Shown here: piece by piece, positions 16,514 to 23,809 of the stretch | Numbering within the stretch: the stretch's first letter is position 1 | How the letters are laid out: each line of letters begins with the position of its first letter | Source: Rhodobiaceae bacterium UBA7804 | Lineage (GTDB): Bacteria > Pseudomonadota > Alphaproteobacteria > Parvibaculales > Parvibaculaceae | NCBI GenBank assembly: GCA_002480495.1 | Contig: DLCG01000002.1 | Span: forward strand, 1 to 64,000 | Direction of reading: 5' to 3' | DNA length: 64,000 nucleotides | Notes under the pieces: generated by a model | Told to the model about the DNA's origin: nothing | Databases searched by the model: none | Seen by the model: only the letters and a program-made list of their open reading frames with translations | Program-made: the position numbers and the translations under genes

Positions 16514-17338
16514 ATGGCACTATCACTAGAACGTCCGCTCGTGCTGGTGGGCGCGGGCAAGATGGGCAGCGCGCTGCTGCAAGGCTGGCTGGCGAAGGGG
16601 CTTTTGCCCTCGCTGGTCGATGTCCGGGATCCTGCGCCTTCACCCGACATCGAGGCGCTGACCGCCAGAGGACTTTCGCTCAACGCGCCCGTGGAGGAGA
16701 TTGCGGTCAAGGGGCCGGCGCTTGTGCTCCTCGCGGTGAAGCCGCAGTCGATGGCGGCGGTTCTGCCGGAACTTTCACTTCTCGTGTCTCCGCATACGGT
16801 TTTCCTGTCAATTGCGGCCGGGACGGCGCTTCATCGCCTTCAGGATCTGCTGGGCCCGCAAGCCCATGTCATTCGCGCGATGCCGAACACGCCAGCTTCG
16901 ATCGGGCGCGGGATCACCGTCGCCTGCGCCAATTCGCTGGTCACAGCGGAGCAGAAAGCCATGGCGGACGAATTGCTCGCCGCGGTGGGCGAAGTCGGCT
17001 GGGTTGAAAGCGAAGCGCTGATCGATGCCGTTACGGCCGTTTCGGGCAGTGGGCCTGCCTATGTCTTCTACATGGTGGAGTGTCTGGCCGCGGCGGGTGA
17101 GGCACTCGGACTCGAAGCATCCCTGGCGATGAAGCTTGCTCGTGAGACGGTCAGCGGTGCCGGCGAGATGTTGAACCGGACGGATGAACCTGCTTCCAGC
17201 TTGCGCGCAAATGTAACGTCACCGGGGGGCACGACGGCAGCCGCGCTCGATGTACTGATGGGGGAAGGGGGGCTGTCGCCTCTGATGCGCCGGGCGGCCC
17301 TTGCCGCGCGTGACCGGGCGCGGGAACTCGGCAAGTAG
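16514..17338 (+). CDS. proC: Pyrroline-5-carboxylate reductase
   Basis: Last step of proline synthesis: P5C + NAD(P)H to proline. 274 residues. Rossmann motif VGAGKMGSALL (about 10-20), IRAMPNTPASIG, and the C-terminal signature with AVSGSGPAYVF and TSPGGTTAAALDVL are complete. Co-directional with YbjN upstream and a TetR/COQ9-like gene 53 bp downstream. Confidence 0.97.
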   Translation: MALSLERPLVLVGAGKMGSALLQGWLAKGLLPSLVDVRDPAPSPDIEALTARGLSLNAPVEEIAVKGPALVLLAVKPQSMAAVLPELSLLVSPHTVFLSIAAGTALHRLQDLLGPQAHVIRAMPNTPASIGRGITVACANSLVTAEQKAMADELLAAVGEVGWVESEALIDAVTAVSGSGPAYVFYMVECLAAAGEALGLEASLAMKLARETVSGAGEMLNRTDEPASSLRANVTSPGGTTAAALDVLMGEGGLSPLMRRAALAARDRARELGK

Positions 17339-17391
17339 AGACCTCGCCAGAGGCTCGGTTAGTGCCTATGTTCTCTTCGCAGGAGGCGGCC

Positions 17392-18012
17392 ATGGCCCGG
17401 AAACTCGACCCTGAAGAAAAAATCGTCAGCGCGGCGCTTGGACTTGCGGCTGTGCAGGGCTGGAGTGATCTTTCCCTGGCCGACATCGCAAAGGCCGCGA
17501 GGCTGAGCCTCTCCGATCTGTCCAGACATTTCGCTTCGAAGGCGCAAATTCTTGCGGCCTATGGACGGCGGATCGATGAAAAGGTTCTCCAGGAGGTTTC
17601 GACTGAGGACATGACCGGCGAGCCGCCGCGGGATCGACTTTTCGATGTCCTGATGATGCGGTTCGATGCGCTCTCGGAGCACAAGGAGGCATTGAAGCGC
17701 ATCTCGGCCGATCTCGCACGGGATCCGCTCGCCGCGGCGCCTTTGTTGCGTCCGGCAATGCAATCGATGGGGTGGATGCTGGAGGCGGCAGGTATCGATT
17801 CTTCGGGTGTTGCCGGTGCGCTGCGGGTTCGTGGCCTGGCGCTTGTCTGGGGTGCGGCTTTCCGTGTTTGGCTCGATGATGGCGAAGATCAATCGAAGAC
17901 GATGGCCGAACTGGACCGCAGGTTGCGCGACGCCTCTACCCTCATGACATGGCTTTCGCGGTTCGATCCTCGGCGGCGGCGTGCGGACAAAAGCGGCGAA
18001 GAGGCCGCTTGA
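17392..18012 (+). CDS. TetR-like / COQ9-like regulator
   Basis: 206 residues from ATG 17392 (MARKLDPEEK), chosen for GGAGGCGGCC just upstream. The N-terminal helix-turn-helix (WSDLSLADIAKAARLSLSDL, then SRHFASKAQILAAYG) is TetR-like, but the C-terminal helical part (RFDALSEHKEALKRI, then MGWMLEAAGID and VWGAAFRVWLDD) resembles COQ9/RpsU-divergent proteins that bind lipids. It could therefore be a COQ9-type ubiquinone factor rather than a repressor. Follows proC. Confidence 0.8.
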   Translation: MARKLDPEEKIVSAALGLAAVQGWSDLSLADIAKAARLSLSDLSRHFASKAQILAAYGRRIDEKVLQEVSTEDMTGEPPRDRLFDVLMMRFDALSEHKEALKRISADLARDPLAAAPLLRPAMQSMGWMLEAAGIDSSGVAGALRVRGLALVWGAAFRVWLDDGEDQSKTMAELDRRLRDASTLMTWLSRFDPRRRRADKSGEEAA

Positions 18013-18017
18013 CGTTT

Positions 18018-18389
18018 TCAGAAGTGGAAGACGCGACAGGCGGTGATCTTGTCGCCCTGCCATTCGATGATTTCGACCACGCGCTTGCGTTTCTCCTTGT
18101 CGCCGTTCACCACGCGCCAGTATTCGACGGAAGCGCGGCCGCCTTCGGAGGTGGTCTCCGCAATCACGTCGATGATGTCGGCCCGGAAGCTCGCAATCTG
18201 CATCTTAACCGCTTCAGCATAAGCACGCAGTTCCGCGGGGCCTTTGAGCGTTCCGTCGGCGCGTTTCATCCGCTCGACCACGGCACTGCTCATATGAGTT
18301 GCGTTCGATGCATAGAGACCCGCGATCCTGTCTGGATCGAGGCTCTGCCATGCGGCCTGCCAGGCCGCGACCATCGCGGGTCGGTCCAT
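18018..18389 (-). CDS. NTF2-like (SnoaL-type) nuclear-transport-factor-fold protein
   Basis: 123 residues from ATG 18389 (GGGAG eight bases upstream). The typical cone-fold pattern is visible: MVAAWQAAWQSLDPDRIAG then LYASNATHMSS, and a C-terminal EIIEWQGDKITACRVFHF. Function unknown; relatives are isomerases or stress proteins. About 50 bp upstream is a 21-bp palindrome of the same form as the one in front of the marR gene, so it may be under the same regulator. Convergent with the TetR/COQ9-like gene. Confidence 0.8.
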   Translation of the reverse strand: MDRPAMVAAWQAAWQSLDPDRIAGLYASNATHMSSAVVERMKRADGTLKGPAELRAYAEAVKMQIASFRADIIDVIAETTSEGGRASVEYWRVVNGDKEKRKRVVEIIEWQGDKITACRVFHF

Positions 18390-18437
18390 CGTCAATTCTC
18401 CCTGCCGTCAGAGCGAGGCTATTGCATCAACGGCTTA

Positions 18438-18458
18438 TAGGTCAATAATATTGACCTA
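18438..18458. promoter_or_regulatory. 21-bp palindromic operator (TAGGTCA-N7-TGACCTA)
   Basis: Perfect dyad with arms TAGGTCA (18438-18444) and TGACCTA (18452-18458); the spacer also pairs, so 18437-18459 is a perfect palindrome of 23 bp. AT-rich with no GC stem, so not a terminator. It lies between the 3' end of the envZ-like gene and the start of the NTF2-like gene. Its layout matches 21149-21169 (see there). Confidence 0.75.
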
Positions 18459-18460
18459 TT

Positions 18461-19876
18461 CTATACGGGCAAATTGATGATGGCGCGAAGTCCGCCCATT
18501 GGGCTTCTGGAGAGCGTGATATCTCCTCCGTGTCCTCGCGCTATATCGCGCGCGATGGCGAGGCCAAGCCCCGTGCCACCCTTGTCGAGGTTGCGCGCGG
18601 CATCGAGCCGGTAGAAGGGCCGGAAGACTTCCTCAAGCTGCTCGTCGGGTATGCCCTGTCCGTCGTCGTCGACGAAAATGTCGATGCTGCCGCCATCGCC
18701 GTCCTTGTCCGCATCCCGGATCGCCGTCACCCATACGTGTTCGGCATATTTTCCTGCATTGTCGACCACATTGGTGAGGCAGCGTTTGAAAGCGTTGCGG
18801 CGCAAGGGCAGGGTGAGATCGCCATGCAGTTCGAGACGCACTTCATGTCCCTTGCGCCGGCTGTCCTCGCGCACTTCCTCGATCAATTCTGCCAGGTCGG
18901 TGAGTTCGGATGCCTCGCCCTGATGCCCGCGCGCAAACTCAAGATAATCGTCCAGCATCCGTTCCATCTCGGCCACATCTTCCCGAAGATCGGCGAGTTC
19001 GGGGCTGTCGCCGAGCATGGCGAGTTGCAGCTTGAAGCGCGTGAGCGGGGTGCGCAGGTCATGACTGACGCCGGCGAGCATCGCCGTGCGCTGCTCGATC
19101 TGGCGCTGGATGCGCGCGCGCATATCCATGAAAGCCTGTGCGGCGCGGCGTACTTCCGATGCACCCTGCGGACGGTAGTTCGGCAGATCGCGGCCCATGC
19201 CGAAGGACTCCGCCGCCTCCGCGAGCCTTTCGATCGGACGGATCTGGTTTCTGAGAAAGAGCAAGGCGACGATGATCAGCACGACCGACGTGCTGAACAT
19301 CCAGACGAGGAAGATATGGGAGTTCGACGCGTAGACATGCGAAGCGGGGGTGAGAACGCGCATCACGCCGCCATCATAGGCAATACGAATGTCGACATAG
19401 TCGGTGTAGTTGCCGGTGTTGATCCAGTAGGGGCGTGCGACGCGACGCCTAAGCTCGTCGTTCAAAGAGTCCGCGAGAAGCCCCGATGCTGAAGAGGGAG
19501 CTTCCGGCAGTTGCTCGCCATCGAGGAAGGCCACTGGCAGGCCGAGGGATTGGCTCGCGCGTGCCGAGATTCGCGCGGCGCGTTCCGGGGTCGGATTTTC
19601 CTGATACTCGTTCAGTAGAAGAGCTATCTCGGCCACCGTCTTGGCGGAGAGCCTTTCGGTTACAAGCTGCCAGTGCCGTTCGAGAAACACGTAGGTGACG
19701 ACGAACTGCAACAGGACCATCGGGGCGACGATGATGATCAGCGAACGCCAATAAAGGCCTCGCGGCATCGCCCTTTTCAGAAGCATGAAGGGATGCAGTC
19801 CATGCATGTCGGCGCCGTCGCGCGAAGGCGAGGCGGCGGCAGGATCTCGTCTGTCGGCGTCCATCATCGCAGTCAA
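18461..19876 (-). CDS. EnvZ-like sensor histidine kinase
   Basis: 471 residues. Two transmembrane helices (about 45-65 and 187-208) flank a periplasmic domain of some 120 residues; HAMP about 209-261; phosphoacceptor His272 in GVSHDLRTPLTRFKLQ; ATPase with NVVDNAGKYAEHV, DDGQGIP and GGTGLGLAIARDIA. The start overlaps the response-regulator stop by 4 bp, so the two form a translationally coupled pair. The signal sensed is unknown. Confidence 0.95.
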   Translation of the reverse strand: MTAMMDADRRDPAAASPSRDGADMHGLHPFMLLKRAMPRGLYWRSLIIIVAPMVLLQFVVTYVFLERHWQLVTERLSAKTVAEIALLLNEYQENPTPERAARISARASQSLGLPVAFLDGEQLPEAPSSASGLLADSLNDELRRRVARPYWINTGNYTDYVDIRIAYDGGVMRVLTPASHVYASNSHIFLVWMFSTSVVLIIVALLFLRNQIRPIERLAEAAESFGMGRDLPNYRPQGASEVRRAAQAFMDMRARIQRQIEQRTAMLAGVSHDLRTPLTRFKLQLAMLGDSPELADLREDVAEMERMLDDYLEFARGHQGEASELTDLAELIEEVREDSRRKGHEVRLELHGDLTLPLRRNAFKRCLTNVVDNAGKYAEHVWVTAIRDADKDGDGGSIDIFVDDDGQGIPDEQLEEVFRPFYRLDAARNLDKGGTGLGLAIARDIARGHGGDITLSRSPMGGLRAIINLPV

Positions 19877-20607
19877 TCCGGCATGAGTGCATAGCCTTCG
19901 CCACGCACCGTCTGCAGGTAAAGCGGGTTTTTCGGATCGGCTTCAAGTTTCCGGCGCAACCGGTTGATCTGCACGTCGATGGAGCGCTCCGCTGCCTCAT
20001 TGTCGCAGAGGTCCAATCGCGATAGCGGCTTTCCCGGATTGGCGGCGAAAATACGCAACAACTGTATTTCGCGCGTGGTGAGACGAATTTGCCGGTCGCC
20101 GTTCCAGAGTTCGCCGCGGGTCACGTTGAACCGGCACGGGCCGAGCGAAATTTCATCGTGCTTGCGCGCGCCGGGCGCCTGAGCGCGGCGGAGGATGGTG
20201 CCTATACGCAGAAGCAGCTCGCGGGGTTCGAAAGGTTTTGCAAGATAGTCGTCCACGCCGCGTTCAAGCCCGTCGATACGGTCGCTCGCTTCTCCTCGCG
20301 CGGTCAGCATGAGAATGGGGACGCTGGAGGTGCGGCGCAGGTCGCGCGTTAGATCGAGGCCGCTTTCGCCGGGCATCATCACATCGAGCACGATCAGATC
20401 GAATGACATGCCCTGAAGCCGCGCGCGCGCTTCTGCTGCATGTTCTGCTGCCGTCACGCGGTAGCCGCTCTCCGAGAGATATCGTTTCAGGAGCTCGCGT
20501 ATGCGCCGGTCGTCATCGACGATCAGGATGTGAGGCGCATCGTCGGGGGGAGGCGTTCTTGCGTCCCCCTGTCTGTTCGTTGCGGCGATGTCGTCGGCGT
20601 CTGCCAT
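19873..20607 (-). CDS. OmpR-family response regulator (PetR-like)
   Basis: 244 residues from ATG 20607, with GGAGG three bases upstream. Receiver domain HILIVDDDRRIRELL with phospho-acceptor Asp75 in LIVLDVMMPG and Lys in YLAKPF; winged-helix output domain with SIDVQINRLRRKLEADP and a VRGEGY end. Encoded between a MarR-type gene (14 bp upstream) and the EnvZ-like kinase. The MarR-OmpR pair resembles petP-petR of Rhodobacter capsulatus; that orthology is inference. Confidence 0.94.
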   Translation of the reverse strand: MADADDIAATNRQGDARTPPPDDAPHILIVDDDRRIRELLKRYLSESGYRVTAAEHAAEARARLQGMSFDLIVLDVMMPGESGLDLTRDLRRTSSVPILMLTARGEASDRIDGLERGVDDYLAKPFEPRELLLRIGTILRRAQAPGARKHDEISLGPCRFNVTRGELWNGDRQIRLTTREIQLLRIFAANPGKPLSRLDLCDNEAAERSIDVQINRLRRKLEADPKNPLYLQTVRGEGYALMPD

Positions 20608-20621
20608 TCTCCTCCGGGCGT

Positions 20622-21146
20622 TCAGCGCTGTTCTGCCGCTGCTTTCGCGATGCGACGTTCCACCTCGGCTCTGTCTTCCTCGTTTACAAGTTCGAGCAAG
20701 ACAGTTCGCCATGCTTCCCCGGCGCCCGGGCCCGCTTTTTCCAGGGCTGCGGCCACGCGGGCACGCTGGGGTGCGGCCAGACGCTGCTCGAGTTCACGAC
20801 CCTGCGCGGTGAGATAGAGGAGGCGCTGACGCCTGTCCTGTTTGCCGGTTTCCTGTTCGACGAAGCCTCGCTCGATAAGCTGCTTCAGAACACGGGCAAG
20901 GCTCTGCTTGGTGATCCGCAGGATGTTCAGAAGCTCCGCGACCGTGATCCCGGGATTTCGGCCTACGAAGTGGACGACCCTGTGGTGGGCCCTGCCAAAA
21001 TCGTACCGGGCGAGAATCTCGTCCGGATCGCTGATGAAGTCCCTATAGGCGAAGAACAGAAGTTCTATCGCCTCGGTCAGCCGGTCGGCCTCCACAACGG
21101 GACGCGCCGCGGGCGTTTTCGCGAGGGGTTTGGTGGGGGTCACCAT
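20622..21146 (-). CDS. MarR family transcriptional regulator (PetP-like)
   Basis: 174 residues. Winged helix: GITVAELLNILRITKQSL then ARVLKQLIERGFVEQETGKQ and the wing DRRQRLLYLT. First gene of the marR-ompR-envZ unit. Its start lies 2 bp inside a 21-bp inverted repeat region (palindrome 21149-21169 immediately upstream), a position that suggests autoregulation. Divergent from ilvE. Confidence 0.93.
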   Translation of the reverse strand: MVTPTKPLAKTPAARPVVEADRLTEAIELLFFAYRDFISDPDEILARYDFGRAHHRVVHFVGRNPGITVAELLNILRITKQSLARVLKQLIERGFVEQETGKQDRRQRLLYLTAQGRELEQRLAAPQRARVAAALEKAGPGAGEAWRTVLLELVNEEDRAEVERRIAKAAAEQR

Positions 21147-21148
21147 TT

Positions 21149-21169
21149 TATGTCAGCCATGTTGACATA
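21149..21169. promoter_or_regulatory. 21-bp inverted repeat operator (TATGTCA-N7-TGACATA)
   Basis: Arms TATGTCA (21149-21155) and TGACATA (21163-21169) directly before the marR start codon. The outer frame TA-n-GTCA-N7-TGAC-n-TA is shared exactly with 18438-18458 at the far end of the cluster. Likely bound by the MarR protein, controlling its own operon and perhaps ilvE. Confidence 0.7.
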
Positions 21170-21373
21170 TTTTCCGCTAAATGCTACCTCTTGCAAACTG
21201 CTTGAGACAGAATGGGCATCCAAGACGGGCAGGTCGAATCTGCCAGCCAATATAAAGGATGTTCGCCCGAGAAGGTTGTCTCCGGCAAATTCTCCCGTGA
21301 AGCGGGCCTGCGCGCCCCGGAGAGCCGGAGGGCTTTTCCGGTGCTCGTGGAAATACACCAGGAAATCAGGGTC

Positions 21374-22276
21374 ATGGCAGACATTCCCTTCGACAAACGC
21401 GACGGCTTCATCTGGTTCAATGGAGAGCTTCTTCCCTGGGCGGACGCCAAGGTGCATGTGCTCACGCACGGGCTGCATTATGCAAGCTGCGTATTCGAGG
21501 GTTGCCGGATGTATGGCGGCGAAATCTTCAAGCTGCGCGAACATTCGGAACGGCTGATCAAGTCGGCGGAAATTCTCGGCTTCAAGATTCCCTACAGCGT
21601 CGAGGAGATCGATCAGGCGTGCATCGATGCCGTCCGTGCACAGAAGTTGACCGATGGCTATGTCCGTCCCGTGGCCTGGCGCGGCAGCGAAATGATGGGC
21701 GTGAGCGCGCAGAAGAACCGGATCAATTTCGCGGTCGCTGCGTGGGAGTGGCCTTCCTATTTCGATCCCGAGCAGCGCAAGAAGGGCATTCGTCTCGACA
21801 TCGCGCAGTACAAGCGTCCTTCGCCGGAGACGGCGCCGTCGATGGCGAAGGCTGCAGGCCTTTACATGATCTGCACGATCTCGAAGCATGCGGCGGAGAA
21901 CAAGGGCTATGCCGATGCGCTGATGTACGATTATCGCGGCTATGTCGCGGAAGCCACGGGCGCCAACATCTTTTTCATCAAGGACGGCGTCATTCACACG
22001 CCGAAGCCCGACTGCTTCCTCGACGGCATCACGCGGCAGACGGTGATCGGACTCGCAAAAGATCGCGGCTACGAAGTGATCGAACGGCACATCAAGCCGG
22101 AAGAGCTTTCGGATTTCTCCGAGTGCTTCATCACGGGAACGGCAGCGGAAGTGACGCCGGTGGGCGAGATCGGTCCGCACAAGTTCACGCCGGGCGAGAT
22201 CACGCATAATCTGCATGAAGATTATATCGCTGCGGTTCACGCTCATCAGGCGAAGGCGAAAGCCGTCAACGGCTGA
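21374..22276 (+). CDS. ilvE: Branched-chain amino acid aminotransferase
   Basis: 300 residues from ATG 21374. Class IV PLP aminotransferase: HGLHYASCVFEG, Lys159 in SMAKAAGLY as the PLP lysine, EATGANIFFIKDG, and GITRQTVIGLA. Final step of Ile, Leu and Val synthesis. The frame is open 54 codons upstream, but that part has no family sequence. It ends in a clear intrinsic terminator. Divergent from the MarR gene across a 227-bp region. Confidence 0.95.
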   Translation: MADIPFDKRDGFIWFNGELLPWADAKVHVLTHGLHYASCVFEGCRMYGGEIFKLREHSERLIKSAEILGFKIPYSVEEIDQACIDAVRAQKLTDGYVRPVAWRGSEMMGVSAQKNRINFAVAAWEWPSYFDPEQRKKGIRLDIAQYKRPSPETAPSMAKAAGLYMICTISKHAAENKGYADALMYDYRGYVAEATGANIFFIKDGVIHTPKPDCFLDGITRQTVIGLAKDRGYEVIERHIKPEELSDFSECFITGTAAEVTPVGEIGPHKFTPGEITHNLHEDYIAAVHAHQAKAKAVNG

Positions 22277-22302
22277 GATTTCCGGACAATGGAAACAGAT
22301 CG

Positions 22303-22328
22303 AGGGCGGCCTTCGGGCCGCCCTTTTT
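22303..22328 (+). terminator. Intrinsic terminator of ilvE
   Basis: Stem AGGGCGGCC (22303-22311) and GGCCGCCCT (22316-22324) around a TTCG loop, followed by a T run through 22328. It lies 27 bp after the ilvE stop. Confidence 0.93.
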
Positions 22329-22367
22329 CATGGGTGAAAAATATCCGTATACGGAATCATTGACGGA

Positions 22368-22418
22368 AAGCGGGGATAAACGGTCCCGACCGTCATCGAA
22401 ACGTCACAATAACGTCAC
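22368..22418 (+). repeat. 51-bp dispersed element, copy B
   Basis: Matches the - strand of 5510-5560. Three CGTCA units begin at 22391, 22402 and 22413 (11-bp spacing), forming 7-bp units CCGTCAT, ACGTCAC, ACGTCAC with 4-bp gaps. The last unit covers the stop codon of moaE (22415-22417). It lies between convergent gene ends, where a promoter operator is not expected. Confidence 0.8.
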
Positions 22419-22861
22419 ACTTCCCATTTGGCTGCGGCCTCGCCGTCGCTCTCCCGCGCGTCGACCCAGTTGGTCTCGCCGCCCTTATCCTCGTTTTTCC
22501 AGAAGGGGGCGCGGGTCTTCAAGTAATCCATCAAAAATGAGGCCGACTCGAAGGCTGCCTGACGATGGGCGGAGGCGGTGACGACGAGAACAATGTTATC
22601 CCCGGGCGCAAGCTTGCCGACGCGATGGATGACGAGACTCGCCTGAAGAGGCCAGCGCTCGTTCGCTTCCGCCTCGATGCGGGCGAGCTCCTTTTCGGTC
22701 ATGCCGGGATAGTGTTCGAGTTCCATGGAGGCGAGGGCGCCGTCATCCGTGTTGCGGACGAGACCGGAGAAGGTCACGACCGCGCCGATATCCGTGCGGC
22801 CTTCGGTGAGCTTCTTTACTTCCGTACCGATGTCGAAATCTTCGGTCTGGACGCGGATCAT
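22415..22861 (-). CDS. moaE: Molybdopterin synthase catalytic subunit
   Basis: 148 residues. Converts precursor Z to molybdopterin with sulfur from MoaD. GAVVTFSGLVRN, LELEHYPGMTEKEL, VIHRVGKLAPGD, AHRQAAFES and the lysine-rich APFWKNEDK segment are all family marks. The start is 4 bp after the moaD stop. The C terminus runs into copy B of the dispersed repeat. Confidence 0.96.
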   Translation of the reverse strand: MIRVQTEDFDIGTEVKKLTEGRTDIGAVVTFSGLVRNTDDGALASMELEHYPGMTEKELARIEAEANERWPLQASLVIHRVGKLAPGDNIVLVVTASAHRQAAFESASFLMDYLKTRAPFWKNEDKGGETNWVDARESDGEAAAKWEV

Positions 22862-22865
22862 GGGA

Positions 22866-23117
22866 TCAGCCGCCTGTCACCGGCGGGAAGAAGGCGATCT
22901 CGCTGGCGCCCGCAATGGGAGTCGAGAAGTCGCCATGCTCCTGATTGACGGCGCAGCGGATGACGGAGAGATCCGCGAAGGCGAGTTCGTAGCCTTCGCC
23001 GCGCGTCTTCAGCCAGGAGATGACGCCGGAAACGTCGCGCACCTCGCCGGGAAGCGTCACGTCCTCTTCGGCGACGCCTGCCTTCTGCTTCACCCAGGCG
23101 AAATAGAGCAGCTTCAC
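22866..23117 (-). CDS. moaD: Molybdopterin synthase sulfur carrier subunit
   Basis: 83 residues with a GTG start (23117), ubiquitin-like fold. Ends in PPVTGG; the terminal Gly-Gly is adenylated and thiocarboxylated. The GTG overlaps the pgsA stop (ATGTGA), so the start is set by coupling; no ATG fits. LLYFAWVKQKAG and the IAFFPPVTGG end fit the family. Confidence 0.93.
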   Translation of the reverse strand: MKLLYFAWVKQKAGVAEEDVTLPGEVRDVSGVISWLKTRGEGYELAFADLSVIRCAVNQEHGDFSTPIAGASEIAFFPPVTGG

Positions 23118-23737
23118 ATCCGGCCTTCCCGTTCTGCCGCGGCGGCGGTCGGTGGCGCGGGGGGGCGATGCTCGGGTTTCTCGTCGCCGAGATGCTGCAC
23201 GCCCGCGCGGAAGTAGTCGATGCCGGTATAGAGGGTCAGGATGGCGGCGGCCCAGAGAAGCGTGAGACCGACTTCCGTCGCGCCGGGAACGAACTTGTCC
23301 GCCGCGGGCCCGACCAGCATGAAGGCGAGAGCAACCATCTGGATCGCCGTCTTCCACTTCGCGAGCTGCGTCACGGGAACGCTGACACGAAGCTCGGCGA
23401 GAAACTCACGCAGTCCCGAAACGAGAATCTCGCGGCAGAGAATGATGATCGCGGCCCAGAGAGAGAAGCCCGCGATGGAGCCCTGCCAGGTGAGCGCGAT
23501 GAGCACGACGGCCACGAGAAGCTTGTCCGCGATGGGGTCGAGCATGCGGCCGAGATTCGACTGCTGCTCCCAGGCGCGCGCGAGGTAGCCGTCGAAGAAA
23601 TCCGTGACGCCGGCGATGACGAAGAGCGCAAGCGCCGCCCAATGCGCGGCATCGCCCGGAATGTAGAAACACACGACGATGGCGGGCACCAGCGCGATGC
23701 GGAAATAAGTCAGCAGGTTGGGCAGATTTGTCGCCAT
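23114..23737 (-). CDS. pgsA: CDP-diacylglycerol-glycerol-3-phosphate 3-phosphatidyltransferase
   Basis: 207-residue inner-membrane enzyme committing CDP-DAG to phosphatidylglycerol. N-terminal NLPNLLTYFRIALVP, and the CDP-alcohol phosphotransferase motif with its spaced Asp residues (DFFDGYLAR, then GRMLDPIADK) is complete. Several hydrophobic helices. Follows uvrC by 72 bp and overlaps moaD. Confidence 0.95.
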   Translation of the reverse strand: MATNLPNLLTYFRIALVPAIVVCFYIPGDAAHWAALALFVIAGVTDFFDGYLARAWEQQSNLGRMLDPIADKLLVAVVLIALTWQGSIAGFSLWAAIIILCREILVSGLREFLAELRVSVPVTQLAKWKTAIQMVALAFMLVGPAADKFVPGATEVGLTLLWAAAILTLYTGIDYFRAGVQHLGDEKPEHRPPAPPTAAAAEREGRM

Positions 23738-23809
23738 TCGCAGTCAGCTCCGGTTCGGTCATGCGAGCTTAGCATCCCTCGATGGAATGTCGCGAGGGGG
23801 GAGCGAGAT

